DNA of 64,000 nucleotides, from the NCBI GenBank assembly GCA_963712825.1, contig CAVQJP010000002.1:535089-599088 (forward strand), read 5' to 3'. The notes beneath the pieces are model-generated. The model was not told the DNA's origin. It searched no databases and saw only the letters and a list, made by a program, of their open reading frames with translations. The translations under genes were made by a program, and so were the position numbers. Position 1 is the first letter of the stretch. The number at the start of each line of letters is the position of its first letter. Origin of the DNA: AP-15 sp963712825 (GTDB lineage: Bacteria; Pseudomonadota; Alphaproteobacteria; ATCC43930; CGMCC-115725). Below, piece by piece: positions 46,908 to 56,403 of the stretch.

Positions 46908-47265
46908 GAGACAGATTGTGGCCCCGTACGGCGACAGCGCAAGAGGGTGCAGAGGAGAGTTGCGCCGATTCGGGATGCTCGGGCGCGGAATGACGGCTTC
47001 CGGAGAACAGGCGGCACGGTTCCCTTCACTTGCCCGCGAAGACCCGTAATCGAAGCGACAAGCCCGGCGCAATCGAGCATCAAAAACGCTTCGAGCCGGC
47101 GTCCCTATGGGGTCAGCGCGCGGGCCGCCCGGCGGCAGCGCCGATAATGGCCAATCGCGGCGGCCTCAAACAGGCTGAAATAAGCCGGCCGAGGATCATG
47201 GCAAGATAAGTCTTCCCTTTCGCGCCGCGGCGAACAGCGCGAGTCCGACCCAATGCAAGGGCAGC
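46908..47265. other. Gene-free stretch upstream of alaS
   Basis: About 358 bases between the GT2 gene and alaS, both on the minus strand. No hairpin, repeat or small gene stands out. It should include the alaS promoter, which I cannot locate. Confidence 0.4.
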
Positions 47266-48300
47266 TCATGCGGCCGGCCGCACCGCGGCGACCGCCGGCC
47301 GAGCCCGGCCGAGCCGGCAATCCTCGTACGCGGCAATAAAGCAGTCGCGCCCGGCGACAAAGGATCTGCAATCGACGATCGGCAGGATCGGACGATTGCT
47401 CCGTCCCGCCAGCACCGTCAGGCTCGCGGCGATCACGATGACAAAGGTCTGCAGGAGGATGATCAGAAGATCGCCGATTGCGGTCGTGGCCCAGCCGGGG
47501 ATCGCGAGATCGGTCGCGACCCGAATGGCGGCGACCGCGAGGATGGCGAGCAAGGCAAACCCGGCGACCAGCCCGGCGGCGAGCAAAATGCGGATCAAGA
47601 TTTTGTCGGCGTAGACCGACATCGCGCTGAGGCCGTGAACGATCAGCGCAACCAAATTCATCTGCGACCGGCCGGCGCAGCGGCTGCCGCGCACGGTCGG
47701 CACGCTCATATAGGGTAGCCGCGAGCGCATGACCGAGGCCGCAAGATTGTTCCACAGCTCGGGCATGTGCACCAGCCGGCAGACCCCCGCCATCGGTATC
47801 GCGCAGTAATTGCCGAAATTGATCGCCCGTCCGGTCAGCGCATAAAACAGCAGCTGGTATAGACGGTACCAAACGCGAAAGGTGCGGGGTTCGGAGCGTC
47901 TGGCGCGACCGGCGAAGACAACGTGTTGCGGCTGCCTATGGTTTGCGGCCAGCAGCGCGGCGATGTCGGCCGGGCGGTCCTGGCCGTCGCTGTCCATGAC
48001 CACGACGACATCGGCCGCGCCGCCTTCGGCGACCGCGCACAACCCAATAGCAATCGCCCGCTGGTGGCCGAGATTGGCGGCGAGGCGGATGATTTCAATC
48101 GACCCGACGCATGAGCCCCTCGGCAGCACAATGCCGTCAGCATCGAACGGCTCCGCCGAGCCGTCATCGACGGCGCAGATATCGAAGACAAAATCGGACC
48201 CGGCGAACCGCGCGGAGATCTCGGTCACGAGGCCGGCAAACGACACCCAGTCGTCCAGCACCGGGGTCACGATCGCGATCCTCTCGGCCATAGGGTGCAC
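47266..48300 (-). CDS. GT2-family glycosyltransferase (polyprenol-phosphate type)
   Basis: 344 residues. An N-terminal GT-A domain reads IAIVTPVLDDWVSFAGLV, CAVDDGSAEPF, RLAANLGHQRAIAIGL and VVVMDSDGQDRP (DxD-like), then a C-terminal membrane region with two helices (ILIRILLAAGLVAGFALLAI and AIGDLLIILLQTFVIVIAAS). This resembles DPM1/GtrB-like enzymes that load a sugar on undecaprenyl phosphate. ATG 48291 (MAERIA) is an alternative start. The neighbour upstream is a methyltransferase on the same strand, and a GT87-type transferase is nearby. Confidence 0.85.
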   Translation of the reverse strand: MHPMAERIAIVTPVLDDWVSFAGLVTEISARFAGSDFVFDICAVDDGSAEPFDADGIVLPRGSCVGSIEIIRLAANLGHQRAIAIGLCAVAEGGAADVVVVMDSDGQDRPADIAALLAANHRQPQHVVFAGRARRSEPRTFRVWYRLYQLLFYALTGRAINFGNYCAIPMAGVCRLVHMPELWNNLAASVMRSRLPYMSVPTVRGSRCAGRSQMNLVALIVHGLSAMSVYADKILIRILLAAGLVAGFALLAILAVAAIRVATDLAIPGWATTAIGDLLIILLQTFVIVIAASLTVLAGRSNRPILPIVDCRSFVAGRDCFIAAYEDCRLGRARPAVAAVRPAA

Positions 48301-48527
48301 TGCCCAATTGCGCTGCGGCCCAGCTTAGGACAGGCGAAATTAACAAAGGATGAACCGTGGAATGCAGCTATGAATGTGAAGTCCAGTCGGGGCAAAGACA
48401 GGCGGCCGCTTCATCATGCATGCCGCTTGCGCAGCGCAACCGACCGGCCCATGGCAAAGATATTGGGCGAAAGGCGGCATAGCTTGCGGTCGATCGAATC
48501 GATAACAGTCAGTACCATTGTCGGCAG

Positions 48528-49229
48528 CTAGAAAGTTTTGATTTTTGCCGTAACCCCGCCAGACAACGGGAACATCAGACATTCGGAAAAGCTGTCCTGC
48601 ACAATCTCAAACCCTCGCAGGTTTTCCTCGAACAGGCTGCGGTCCCGGAACATAAGGTCGCTGACCGCGTTGTTGCCGGCCCACGGATCGGTCGGATCGC
48701 TCGCCAACGCAGTGGGGTCGAACACGTCAACCTCGAAGGACCAACCTTCATGCCGCATCATGCGCAGCGCCAGCAGCAACAGAAAGCTGGGATTGGGCTC
48801 GAAGAGGAGAATGTGACCACCAGGCTTTAGGCACCGCTGCACGCCGATCAGGAATTGTATCGGGGATGAAAAATGATGCAGCACATTCGTACATATGATT
48901 ACGTCAATCGCATCGGCACCAAATGGTAGATTTAACCCATCCATGCAGACGTCAATCCATGGACATTGTATTATATCGGTCTTTATCATATTAATTTTGA
49001 TAAAATCCTGCGATATCCCAAATCCTGTTCCGATTTCAACAACCAGATCGGTGTAGTTTATAAACCCGTTCATCCATTTGTATCTATTTGCTAACAGATG
49101 GCGCAAATTTTTGTGCCTGCCTGATAGATATTCCGCACGTGCTCGCCACAAATCTCCTTCCGACCTCATTCTATTCTGCGCGTGACGAGGAAAATAAGTT
49201 CTCGGCAACACTTCCGCGTGCCATTTCAT
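48528..49229 (-). CDS. SAM-dependent class I methyltransferase, A+T-richer
   Basis: 233 residues from ATG 49229 (MKWHAEVLPRTYF); an in-frame TTG at 49376 is possible. Motif I is DLVVEIGTGFGISQDFI, the acidic strand WIDVCMDGLNLPFGADAIDV, motif III TNVLHHFSSPIQFL and post-motif LKPGGHILLFEPN. The substrate is unknown. Several stretches (48850-49150) are markedly richer in A/T than both neighbours, hinting at transfer together with the surface-glycan genes around it. Confidence 0.8.
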   Translation of the reverse strand: MKWHAEVLPRTYFPRHAQNRMRSEGDLWRARAEYLSGRHKNLRHLLANRYKWMNGFINYTDLVVEIGTGFGISQDFIKINMIKTDIIQCPWIDVCMDGLNLPFGADAIDVIICTNVLHHFSSPIQFLIGVQRCLKPGGHILLFEPNPSFLLLLALRMMRHEGWSFEVDVFDPTALASDPTDPWAGNNAVSDLMFRDRSLFEENLRGFEIVQDSFSECLMFPLSGGVTAKIKTF

Positions 49230-49482
49230 CGTTTCGGGGCTCCGTAGTTTCGAACTCGCAAATCTTGTGCAGTGGCGCGAGCTTCCCCGGAAATCATGGC
49301 TGTCCGCAGCTCTCGATGGAGGTGGAACCAGCGGCCTGTCCCGCGTGAGCACCACCGGGTCTTGGATGCACTCCAATAGGTCGAACAGGTTTAACGAGCG
49401 GTAAAGCCGACGAGGAAATGGTCCACCGGGGCGCCATCTTCACCGCCGGTTAGTCCTCCGAGGTTAGGCTCGCGCCGGCGAC
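49230..49482. other. Divergent intergenic region
   Basis: Separates the minus-strand methyltransferase from the plus-strand GT87 gene. It should contain both promoters. No clear elements were seen. Part of it would be coding if the methyltransferase starts at TTG 49376. Confidence 0.4.
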
Positions 49483-50835
49483 ATGGCCCCGACCCAAACC
49501 GCATTTGCCGCGCCGGACGCGATCCCGCGATGGGGCTGTCGCCTGGCGATCCCAGCCGTGGCGCTGCTGCTGTTTGCCGTGCTCGCGGGGCTGTGGCGGT
49601 GGGGCCGGCACGCGCTTTATTTCGATGTCCTGACGCTGTTCGGTTTCGAGCCGTTCCGCTTTCCGTTTCTCGACATCCATGCGGTGCTCGCCGCGGCGCA
49701 GTGCCGACGGCTGGGGATCGACGTTTACCTCTCGAACCCGTGCGACGCGCTCGGCCGCGTGCACGTCTACTCGCCGCTGTGGCTCTCGATTGTCCCGGGC
49801 TTTCTCGACACCACGTCGACCAACGCCGTCGGCCTCGGCCTCGACCTGACGGTCATCCTGTCGCTGGCCGTCGTGATCCGCCCCGCCACCCGCGGCGAAG
49901 TGCTGATCCTTTCCTTGGCGGCATTGTCGCCAATGACGTTCTACGCGCTCGAACGCGCCAACTGCGATCTCGTCGTCTTCCTGCTGGTCGTCGGCGGTTG
50001 CGCCCTCGGCCAGGCAGCGCGGCCCTGGCGGTTCGGCGCCTATGCGGTCTACCTGTGCGCCGGCCTGCTCAAATATTACCCGCTCGTTCTGCTCGTGCTG
50101 CTCGCACGCGAGCGACGACGCGACGCGCTGATCGGGGCGGCCCTCGCCGCCTTGACGGTGCTCGGTCTCGCCGGCTTCAATCATGCGCAGTTGGCCAAAG
50201 CGCTGGCCAACATTCCGGCACTTTCGCATTTCGCCAACTCGTTTTCGGCCCGAAACCTGCCTTTCGGTGTCGCCGAGGCGATCTTCTGCCCTCGCCGGCG
50301 CGGCGCCGCAGGTTTGTTGCTGCTGGCCGCCCTCGCGGCATGCGCCGTCGCCCGAACGCGGCGCACGCTGCGCCTGCTCGACACGGTCGCGCTCGACCCC
50401 GACCGGATCGAAGGGCGGTGCCTGCTGGCCGGCGCGCTTTTGGTGACGGCTTGCTTTTTTGCCGGGCAGAACGTCGATTACCGCGGCATTTATTTCGTTC
50501 TGGTCATGCCAGGCCTGGTCCGCTGGCACCGGCTGGCCGATGGGCTGATGGTTCGGCGGTTTCTGGCGCGGATGATCGCCGCCGTGCTGTTCTTAGCCTG
50601 GAACGACCCCGCTCGCCGCATCGTCCACCTGATCGCCGGCACTGTTTCTGTTGAGCGGGTCGGGCTCCGCATTCAGCTGCTGTTCTGGATTTGCCGCGAG
50701 CTCGTCTGGTGGTGGCTGGTCGCCGGTCTCGCCGCGATCGTGCTGTGCCAGCTGCGGCGGCTGCCGCTTGTCCGCGACACCACCGCTGCGTTGGCGAGGG
50801 TCGGGCCGCCGCGGCGCCGGCGACTGCCCGGGTGA
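49483..50835 (+). CDS. GT87-type (DUF2029) polytopic glycosyltransferase
   Basis: 450 residues with about ten hydrophobic helices. A periplasmic first loop includes GIDVYLSNPCDALGRVHVYS, and the family-like ALERANCDLVVFLLVVGG and LKYYPLVLLVLLARERRRD follow. GT87 enzymes use polyprenyl-phosphate sugars at the outer face of the membrane, which fits a GT2 donor-loading enzyme 1.2 kb away. A long antisense frame exists but is a composition artefact. Confidence 0.8.
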   Translation: MAPTQTAFAAPDAIPRWGCRLAIPAVALLLFAVLAGLWRWGRHALYFDVLTLFGFEPFRFPFLDIHAVLAAAQCRRLGIDVYLSNPCDALGRVHVYSPLWLSIVPGFLDTTSTNAVGLGLDLTVILSLAVVIRPATRGEVLILSLAALSPMTFYALERANCDLVVFLLVVGGCALGQAARPWRFGAYAVYLCAGLLKYYPLVLLVLLARERRRDALIGAALAALTVLGLAGFNHAQLAKALANIPALSHFANSFSARNLPFGVAEAIFCPRRRGAAGLLLLAALAACAVARTRRTLRLLDTVALDPDRIEGRCLLAGALLVTACFFAGQNVDYRGIYFVLVMPGLVRWHRLADGLMVRRFLARMIAAVLFLAWNDPARRIVHLIAGTVSVERVGLRIQLLFWICRELVWWWLVAGLAAIVLCQLRRLPLVRDTTAALARVGPPRRRRLPG

Positions 50836-50853
50836 CCGGCCGCCTGAGATCGG

Positions 50854-51282
50854 TCAGCGCAGCCGCGAGGCGACCGCCGGCAAGCCCGCGATGTCGATGC
50901 CGTGGCGCGCCGCCTCGGCGATCAGCGCCAGTGGGTCCGCACCCTCGCGCAGGCGGGTCAACGCCCATAAGAGACTCGATCGGGTGCCGCTGCGGCAATG
51001 GGCGACGGCCGGTTTTGGCGCCTCGTGCAAGGCTGCGGCAAAGGCGTCGACATCGGCGCGCGTCAGGCTCGCCGCGGTGATCGGGATGTGGCGGTAGACG
51101 ATCCCGTGGGCCTCGGCGAGCTTGCGCGCTTCCGCCGCCGGCAATTGTCCCGGGTCTTCGCCGTCGGGCCGGTTGTTGATGATGGTGCGCACCCCGACCT
51201 GCGCCAGCGCCTCGATATCCGCCCGATCGAGCCGCCCGGCGACGCTGAGATCCGGCGCCAAGGAAAAAAGCTCGGCTGTCAT
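50854..51282 (-). CDS. DUF442/TIGR01244-type phosphatase-like protein
   Basis: 142 residues in the dual-specificity-phosphatase-like fold: GVRTIINNRPDGEDPGQLP at the N-terminus and the loop AHCRSGTRSSLLWAL with Cys96 and Arg101. In other bacteria such domains are fused to Blh persulfide dioxygenases or sulfide oxidation enzymes; here it stands alone. The function is not established. Confidence 0.8.
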   Translation of the reverse strand: MTAELFSLAPDLSVAGRLDRADIEALAQVGVRTIINNRPDGEDPGQLPAAEARKLAEAHGIVYRHIPITAASLTRADVDAFAAALHEAPKPAVAHCRSGTRSSLLWALTRLREGADPLALIAEAARHGIDIAGLPAVASRLR

Positions 51283-51346
51283 GCCGCTCCTCCGCTGATA
51301 CGATCGCGCAGAGTTGCAGCCTCGGGCGCCGCGGTCACCAGAAAAA

Positions 51347-51820
51347 TCAGGCGGCGAATTGGGGCGGGCGCTGCATCAGGTCGCCGGCGCGTATCCAGAA
51401 CCGCTCGAGCCGGCGCAGGGTCACCGTCGTCGCCTGAAGATCCTCGGTGCCGACCAGCGCCTGACCCAGCATGTCCGAATGCCGATGATGCATTGCGGTC
51501 AGGGCTTCGCGCAGCCTGATCCCTTTTTCGGTCAGCCGGACATGGACCGAACGGCGGTCGTGCGGCGAGCGCTGCTGCACGAGATACCCGTTTTCGACCA
51601 TTTTCTTGACGTTGTAGGAGACGTTCGAGCCGAGATAGCAGCCGCGCAGGGTCAATTCGCCGACCGTCATCTCGGCTTCACCGATATTGAACAGCATCAT
51701 GCCCTGCACATTGTTGATGTCGTGGATGGCGAGGCCTTCGAGCTCGAGCTTCACCACCTCGAGAAAATGGCGGTGCAGTCGTTCGATCAGCGAAATGGTT
51801 TCGAGATAATTGTTGTTCAT
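51347..51820 (-). CDS. MarR-family winged-helix regulator (LdtR-like)
   Basis: 157 residues from ATG 51820 (MNNNYLETISLIERLHRHFL). The winged helix reads MTVGELTLRGCYLGSNVSYN, VKKMVENGYLVQQRSPHDRR and SVHVRLTEKG. The N-terminal half is strikingly like LdtR-type regulators of Rhizobiales, which control an L,D-transpeptidase and stress tolerance. GAGG lies upstream of the start. It follows the valine operon by 60 bp on the same strand, but there is nothing to show that it controls it. Confidence 0.85.
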   Translation of the reverse strand: MNNNYLETISLIERLHRHFLEVVKLELEGLAIHDINNVQGMMLFNIGEAEMTVGELTLRGCYLGSNVSYNVKKMVENGYLVQQRSPHDRRSVHVRLTEKGIRLREALTAMHHRHSDMLGQALVGTEDLQATTVTLRRLERFWIRAGDLMQRPPQFAA

Positions 51821-51880
51821 CGGGGGCCTCGCAAATGGGGGTCCCGGCAAGATTACGGGAGGCTTAGTTAAAACTTCGTT

Positions 51881-52780
51881 TCAAATTTTAACGTCCGATT
51901 TGTCGATAAAACGGTAGATCGCGGAAAAGTCCAACCCGCCGGTCCCGCCGTCGACAAACAGCTGGTAGAGCGCCGCGGCGGCGCCGCCGAGCGGGGTCGG
52001 GGCCGCTGTTGCGCCCGCAGCCTGGTGCGCCAGCCGCAAATCCTTCAGCATCATCGCCGCGGTAAACCCCGCCTGATAATCGCGGTTGGCGGGCGATGAA
52101 GGCACCGGCCCCGGCACCGGGCAATATCCGGTCAACGCCCAGCTTTGCCCGGTCGATTTGCTGACGACGTCAAACAAAGTCTGCGGCGTCAGCCCGAGTT
52201 TCTTCGCCAACGTAAAGGCCTCGCACACGCCGATCATCGATATGGCGAGCATCATGTTGTTGCAGATCTTGACCGCCTGGCCATTGCCGGCGGGGCCGGT
52301 GTGGATGATCGCGCGGCCCATGGCTTCGAGGATCGGCTGGGCGCGCGCGAAGGCGGCCGCCTCGCCGCCGACCATGAACGTCAGGGTTGCCGCCGCCGCG
52401 CCGGCGGTGCCGCCCGAGACCGGCGCGTCGAGCATGTCGAACCCGGCCTCGTGCGCGGCGGTCGCGACCGCGCGGGCGGTGTCGACGTCGATCGTCGAGC
52501 AGTCGATCAAAAGGGCGCCCTTGCCGGCGCGCCCCAAGACCCCGCTATTGCCAAGATAGACCTCGCGCACTTGGGGCCCCGCCGGCAGCATCGTGATCAC
52601 GACATCGCCCGCGGCAACGGCTTCGGCCGCACTCGCCGCCGCCCGCCCGCCTTGCGCCGCCAACGCTGCGACGGCGGCCGGCGCGATGTCGTACCCCGTT
52701 ACCTGATGCCCGGCCTTGACCAGGTTCGCCGCCATCGGCGCCCCCATGTTGCCAAGCCCGATAAAACCGATCGCCGTCAT
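51881..52780 (-). CDS. mmsB: 3-hydroxyisobutyrate dehydrogenase
   Basis: 299 residues. NAD loop GFIGLGNMGAPMAANLVKAG at residues 4-23, substrate loop DAPVSGGTAGAAAATLTFMV, and the catalytic Lys in GNGQAVKICNNMM. It oxidises 3-hydroxyisobutyrate to methylmalonate semialdehyde in valine breakdown. It is the third gene of a three-gene unit, 25 bp after the hydrolase gene. ATG 52780 is chosen; an 87-base extension is rejected. Confidence 0.94.
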   Translation of the reverse strand: MTAIGFIGLGNMGAPMAANLVKAGHQVTGYDIAPAAVAALAAQGGRAAASAAEAVAAGDVVITMLPAGPQVREVYLGNSGVLGRAGKGALLIDCSTIDVDTARAVATAAHEAGFDMLDAPVSGGTAGAAAATLTFMVGGEAAAFARAQPILEAMGRAIIHTGPAGNGQAVKICNNMMLAISMIGVCEAFTLAKKLGLTPQTLFDVVSKSTGQSWALTGYCPVPGPVPSSPANRDYQAGFTAAMMLKDLRLAHQAAGATAAPTPLGGAAAALYQLFVDGGTGGLDFSAIYRFIDKSDVKI

Positions 52781-52805
52781 GCCAAGTTCCTCCCGCTCGG
52801 GTGGA

Positions 52806-53891
52806 TCAGAAGCGCAGCTCGCGGTCGCCGAGCGGCGCGAAGTAGGCCGCGACCGTCGCGCCGTCAACCGCGGCGAGGCTCGGCGGCTGCCAGCGCGGCG
52901 CCTGGTCCTTGTCGATCAGCACCGCGCGCACGCCTTCGTAGAAATCATGCGCCGCCATGAAATGCTGGGTCAGCCGGTATTCGAGCGTCAGCGCCTCTTC
53001 GACATTGTAACCGCGTCCGAGGGTCAGCTGGCACAAGGTCACCTTGAGACTGGTCGGCGACTTCGTCATCAGGCCGGCGCGCGTTTCCGCGGCCCAGCCG
53101 GCGTCGGCGCTGTCCGATGCCGCCTCGGCCGCAAGCGCCTCGAGAATCGCCTCGACGCTGTCGGCCGCAAAGCAGCGGTCGATCGCCGGCTGCAGCGCCG
53201 CCAGCGGCGCCGGCCCCGGATCGGACGCGAATCCGACGAGCAGAGCCTCGACCCGGTGGACCTCGCCGCCCGTCCGCCACTCGGTCTCGGCCAGCGCGGT
53301 CAGCAGCGGCTCAACCCGGTCCTGCGCCACAAAATGCGTGGCCAAGCCGCAATAGAGCGCGTCGGCGGCTTTGAGCCGCGCGCCGGAGAGCCCGAGATAA
53401 CGGCCGATCTGCCCCGGACAGCGGTTCAAAAACCGCGTCGCGCCGACATCGGGAAACAGCCCGATCGCGGTCTCCGGCATCGCGAACAGGGTGCGCTCGG
53501 TCGCGAGCCGGTACGCGCCGTTGACCGAGATGCCGGCGCCGCCGCCCATCGTGATCCCGTCGATGATCGCGACATAGGGCTTGGGAAAGCGGTGAATGTC
53601 GCGGATCAGCCGGTATTCCTCGGCAAAGAAAACAGCGGTCAGCTCGCGGTCGCCGCTGATCCCGCGCCCGGCCTCGTAGACCGCGCGCACATCGCCGCCG
53701 GCGCAAAAGGCGCGGCCGCCGGCGCCGCGCACGACCAGCGCATGCACGGTAGGGTCCGCGGCCCAGGCCGCGAGCGCCGGGGCGATCTGCCGGTAATTGG
53801 CCAGGGTGAGCGCGTTCAGCGCCTGCGGCCGGTTGATCGTCAGGGTCGCAATCCCGCCGGTTCGCCCGAGCAATATCTCGCCGTCACTCAT
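52806..53891 (-). CDS. 3-hydroxyisobutyryl-CoA hydrolase
   Basis: 361 residues of the crotonase superfamily. Oxyanion-hole segments are FCAGGDVRAVYEAG and DGITMGGGAGISVNG, followed by MPETAIGLFPDVGATRFL with the Glu and Asp typical of the hydrolase subgroup. The length and the C-terminal segment (GYNVEEALTLEYRLTQHFM) separate it from plain enoyl-CoA hydratases. It makes free 3-hydroxyisobutyrate for mmsB. It overlaps the acyl-CoA dehydrogenase gene by 8 bases. Confidence 0.92.
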   Translation of the reverse strand: MSDGEILLGRTGGIATLTINRPQALNALTLANYRQIAPALAAWAADPTVHALVVRGAGGRAFCAGGDVRAVYEAGRGISGDRELTAVFFAEEYRLIRDIHRFPKPYVAIIDGITMGGGAGISVNGAYRLATERTLFAMPETAIGLFPDVGATRFLNRCPGQIGRYLGLSGARLKAADALYCGLATHFVAQDRVEPLLTALAETEWRTGGEVHRVEALLVGFASDPGPAPLAALQPAIDRCFAADSVEAILEALAAEAASDSADAGWAAETRAGLMTKSPTSLKVTLCQLTLGRGYNVEEALTLEYRLTQHFMAAHDFYEGVRAVLIDKDQAPRWQPPSLAAVDGATVAAYFAPLGDRELRF

Positions 53892-55032
53892 TCGACGGGC
53901 CGAGCAGGCGGCGGGCGATGATGACCCGCATGATCTCGTTGGTGCCTTCGAGGATCTGGTGGACGCGCACGTCGCGCAGATAGCGCTCGATCGGGAAGTC
54001 CTTCAGGTAGCCGTAGCCGCCGAACAGCTGCAACGCCTCGTTGCAGACGTGAAAACCGGCATCGGTCGCCAGGCGCTTGGCCATCGCGCACTGCATGACC
54101 GCTTGCGGATCGGCGCTGTCGAGGCCGGCGGCGCCGCGCCAGACCATCAGCCGCGCCGCGTCGAGCTCGGTCGCCATGTCGGCGAGCTTGAATTGCAATG
54201 CCTGGAAGTCGGCGAGCCTGCGACCGAACTGGCGGCGTTCGAGCAGGTGCGCCCGCGCGGCTTCAAGACAGGCCCGTGCCCCGCCGAGCGAGCATGCGCC
54301 AATGTTGAGCCGGCCACCGTCGAGCCCCGTCATTGCGATCCTGAAGCCGTCGCCCTCGGCGCCGAGCCGGTTGGCGACCGGGACCCGGCAATCGTCAAAG
54401 ATCACCATCGCCGTCGGTTGCGTGTTCCAGCCGAGCTTTTTTTCCTTCTTGCCAAAGGACAGGCCTTGCGTGCCGTTTTCGACGACGAGGCAGGAGATGC
54501 CGTGCGGCCCGTCGCCCCCGGTCCTGACCATCGCGACATAGATGTCGCTGGCGCCGCCCCCGGAAATAAACGCCTTGGTGCCGTTCAGCACATAGCCGTC
54601 GCCGTCGCGGCGGGCGCGGGTCGTCAACGCCGCTGCGTCCGAGCCGCTGCCGGGCTCGGTCAGGCAATAGCTGGCGAGATGCTCCATCCGCGTCAGCTTT
54701 GGCAAAAATCGGGCGCGCTGTTTGCGGTCGCCAAAGCGGTCGATCATCCACGACGCCATGTTGTGGATCGACAGGTAAGCCGCGGTCGAGACGCAGGCCG
54801 CGGCCAATTCCTCAAAGATGATCGCGGCGTCGACCCGGCCGAGCCCGCTGCCGCCGAATTCCTCGCCGACATAGATCGCGGCAAAGCCCAATGCCGCCGC
54901 CCGCCGCAACGCCGCGACCGGAAACTCCTGGCGCTCGTCCCAGCCCGGCGCCAGCGGCAGCCATTCCGCGCGGGCGAACGACCGCGCCGTCTCCTGAAAC
55001 GCCCGCTGCTCGTCCGAAAGCGTAAAATCCAT
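53884..55032 (-). CDS. Acyl-CoA dehydrogenase, probably isobutyryl-CoA dehydrogenase
   Basis: 382 residues, FAD-dependent. Visible: YCLTEPGSGSDAAAL (flavin binding), RRQFGRRLADFQALQFKLAD, LFGGYGYLKDFPIERYLRD and VHQILEGTNEIMRVI with the likely catalytic Glu. Operon order (this enzyme, 3-hydroxyisobutyryl-CoA hydrolase, mmsB) points to isobutyryl-CoA as substrate. The enoyl-CoA hydratase and mmsA steps are not encoded in the window. Confidence 0.92.
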   Translation of the reverse strand: MDFTLSDEQRAFQETARSFARAEWLPLAPGWDERQEFPVAALRRAAALGFAAIYVGEEFGGSGLGRVDAAIIFEELAAACVSTAAYLSIHNMASWMIDRFGDRKQRARFLPKLTRMEHLASYCLTEPGSGSDAAALTTRARRDGDGYVLNGTKAFISGGGASDIYVAMVRTGGDGPHGISCLVVENGTQGLSFGKKEKKLGWNTQPTAMVIFDDCRVPVANRLGAEGDGFRIAMTGLDGGRLNIGACSLGGARACLEAARAHLLERRQFGRRLADFQALQFKLADMATELDAARLMVWRGAAGLDSADPQAVMQCAMAKRLATDAGFHVCNEALQLFGGYGYLKDFPIERYLRDVRVHQILEGTNEIMRVIIARRLLGPSNE

Positions 55033-55109
55033 GTCGGGAATATAGCCGCCGCGCAGCGACCGGCAAACCGCGCTGTCAGGCGCGCGGCCGCACCTTGCCG
55101 CTGGCTACC

Positions 55110-56288
55110 TCAGCGCCGCGGAAAGTCTCTGAAGTGCTTTGAGAGCGCGAGGCCCTGGCTCTGGTAGGACGAGCCGATGTCGCGGCCGTAGAGTTTGTCG
55201 GGGCGGGCGATCAGCCGCTCATAGACGAGCCGCCCGATGACTTGCCCGTCTTCAATCAGAAACGGGACCTCGTGCGAGCGCACTTCCAACACCGCGCGAC
55301 TACGGCTGCCGCCAGTCTCGGAGAAGCCGAAGCCGGGGTCGAAAAAGCCGGCGAAATGCACCCGGAACTCGCCGACAAAAGTGTGATAGGGCAGCATCTC
55401 GGCGGCATGGTCCGGCGGCACCACGACCGCCTCGCGTGAGGCCAGAATGTAGAAATCATGCGGATCGAGGACGATCCCGCCCGGCCCTGCGGGACCGCGA
55501 TGGGAATGAACCGGCTGCCAGAAGTCGCGCGGGTCGTAGTAATTGATGCGGTCGACGTCGATCAGGTCGGTGTGCCGCCGCGCCTTGTAGCCGACAATGC
55601 CGTCGCTGGCTTCGCCGGCCACGTCGACGGTAAAGGCGAGTCCGTCGCGGATCGCCTCGCGCGGCGGGGCGGCTCCCTCGGGGCTTTCGACGAGGCCGAT
55701 TTCTTCGTGCAGTCGCCGCAATGCCGTGTCGCTGAATACCGGCGAGCCGCGGCGGATGCGCAATTGCACGAGGCTCGACCCGGTCCGCACCAGGATACTG
55801 AACGAGCGCGGCGAAATCTCGGCGTAGAGCGGTCCCTTGTAGCCTTCGCGCACGCGGTCGAACTCGGTCCCGTAATCGGTGATCACACGGGCGAACACGT
55901 CGAGCCGGCCGATCGAGCTCTTCGGGTTGGCGAGCGCCGAGGTGCGTTTCCTGAGCGCGACGTATTCGAGCAGCGGGACGATATAGACGCAGTCCTTTTC
56001 GAGTACCGCGCCCTGGGTCAGGTCTATTCTGTGCATCGCGAGCAGGTCGAGCTTGTCGCGCACGCTGGCGCGGGCGCCCGGCAAAAAGCTGGCGCGCACC
56101 CGATACGCAACCTCGCCGAGCCGCAGGTCGATGCTCGCCGGCTGAATCTGGGCGTCGGCGATCGGCTGCGGCGACAGAACTTCGCGTCCGACAGCCACCG
56201 CCTCGCGCAGCATTTGCGACGGCAGCAACCCGGTCGACCGGTCGGCCTCGACAGGCTCGGGTGCAGCAAACAGGGCTGTCTCGGTCAT
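55110..56288 (-). CDS. dcd: dCTP deaminase, double-length form
   Basis: 392 residues, about twice the E. coli enzyme, matching the long 2'-deoxycytidine 5'-triphosphate deaminase family common in alphaproteobacteria. The two halves each carry dUTPase-like strands: RTSALANPKSSIGRLDVFAR and YAEISPRSFSILVRTGSSLV in the first, VVVPPDHAAEMLPYHTFVGE and HFAGFFDPGFGF in the second. It makes dUTP from dCTP for dTMP synthesis. ATG 56288 is chosen. It is divergent from cysK across 115 bp. Confidence 0.9.
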   Translation of the reverse strand: MTETALFAAPEPVEADRSTGLLPSQMLREAVAVGREVLSPQPIADAQIQPASIDLRLGEVAYRVRASFLPGARASVRDKLDLLAMHRIDLTQGAVLEKDCVYIVPLLEYVALRKRTSALANPKSSIGRLDVFARVITDYGTEFDRVREGYKGPLYAEISPRSFSILVRTGSSLVQLRIRRGSPVFSDTALRRLHEEIGLVESPEGAAPPREAIRDGLAFTVDVAGEASDGIVGYKARRHTDLIDVDRINYYDPRDFWQPVHSHRGPAGPGGIVLDPHDFYILASREAVVVPPDHAAEMLPYHTFVGEFRVHFAGFFDPGFGFSETGGSRSRAVLEVRSHEVPFLIEDGQVIGRLVYERLIARPDKLYGRDIGSSYQSQGLALSKHFRDFPRR

Positions 56289-56403
56289 TTGAAGGTTCCG
56301 CTTGCGCTCGTCCTGTGCTTGTAGCGTAGGGCCCGGCCTGGGAACAGCACGGCTGTTGCGTCGGCCGGGCCGGCACCCGATAGTCCGCAGCCAGGGAGGG
56401 CGG

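Noticed and set aside
49450..50529. 359-codon frame antisense to the GT87-type gene
   Set aside because: Charged, Gln-rich translation with no domain; the sense frame has family motifs and membrane helices.
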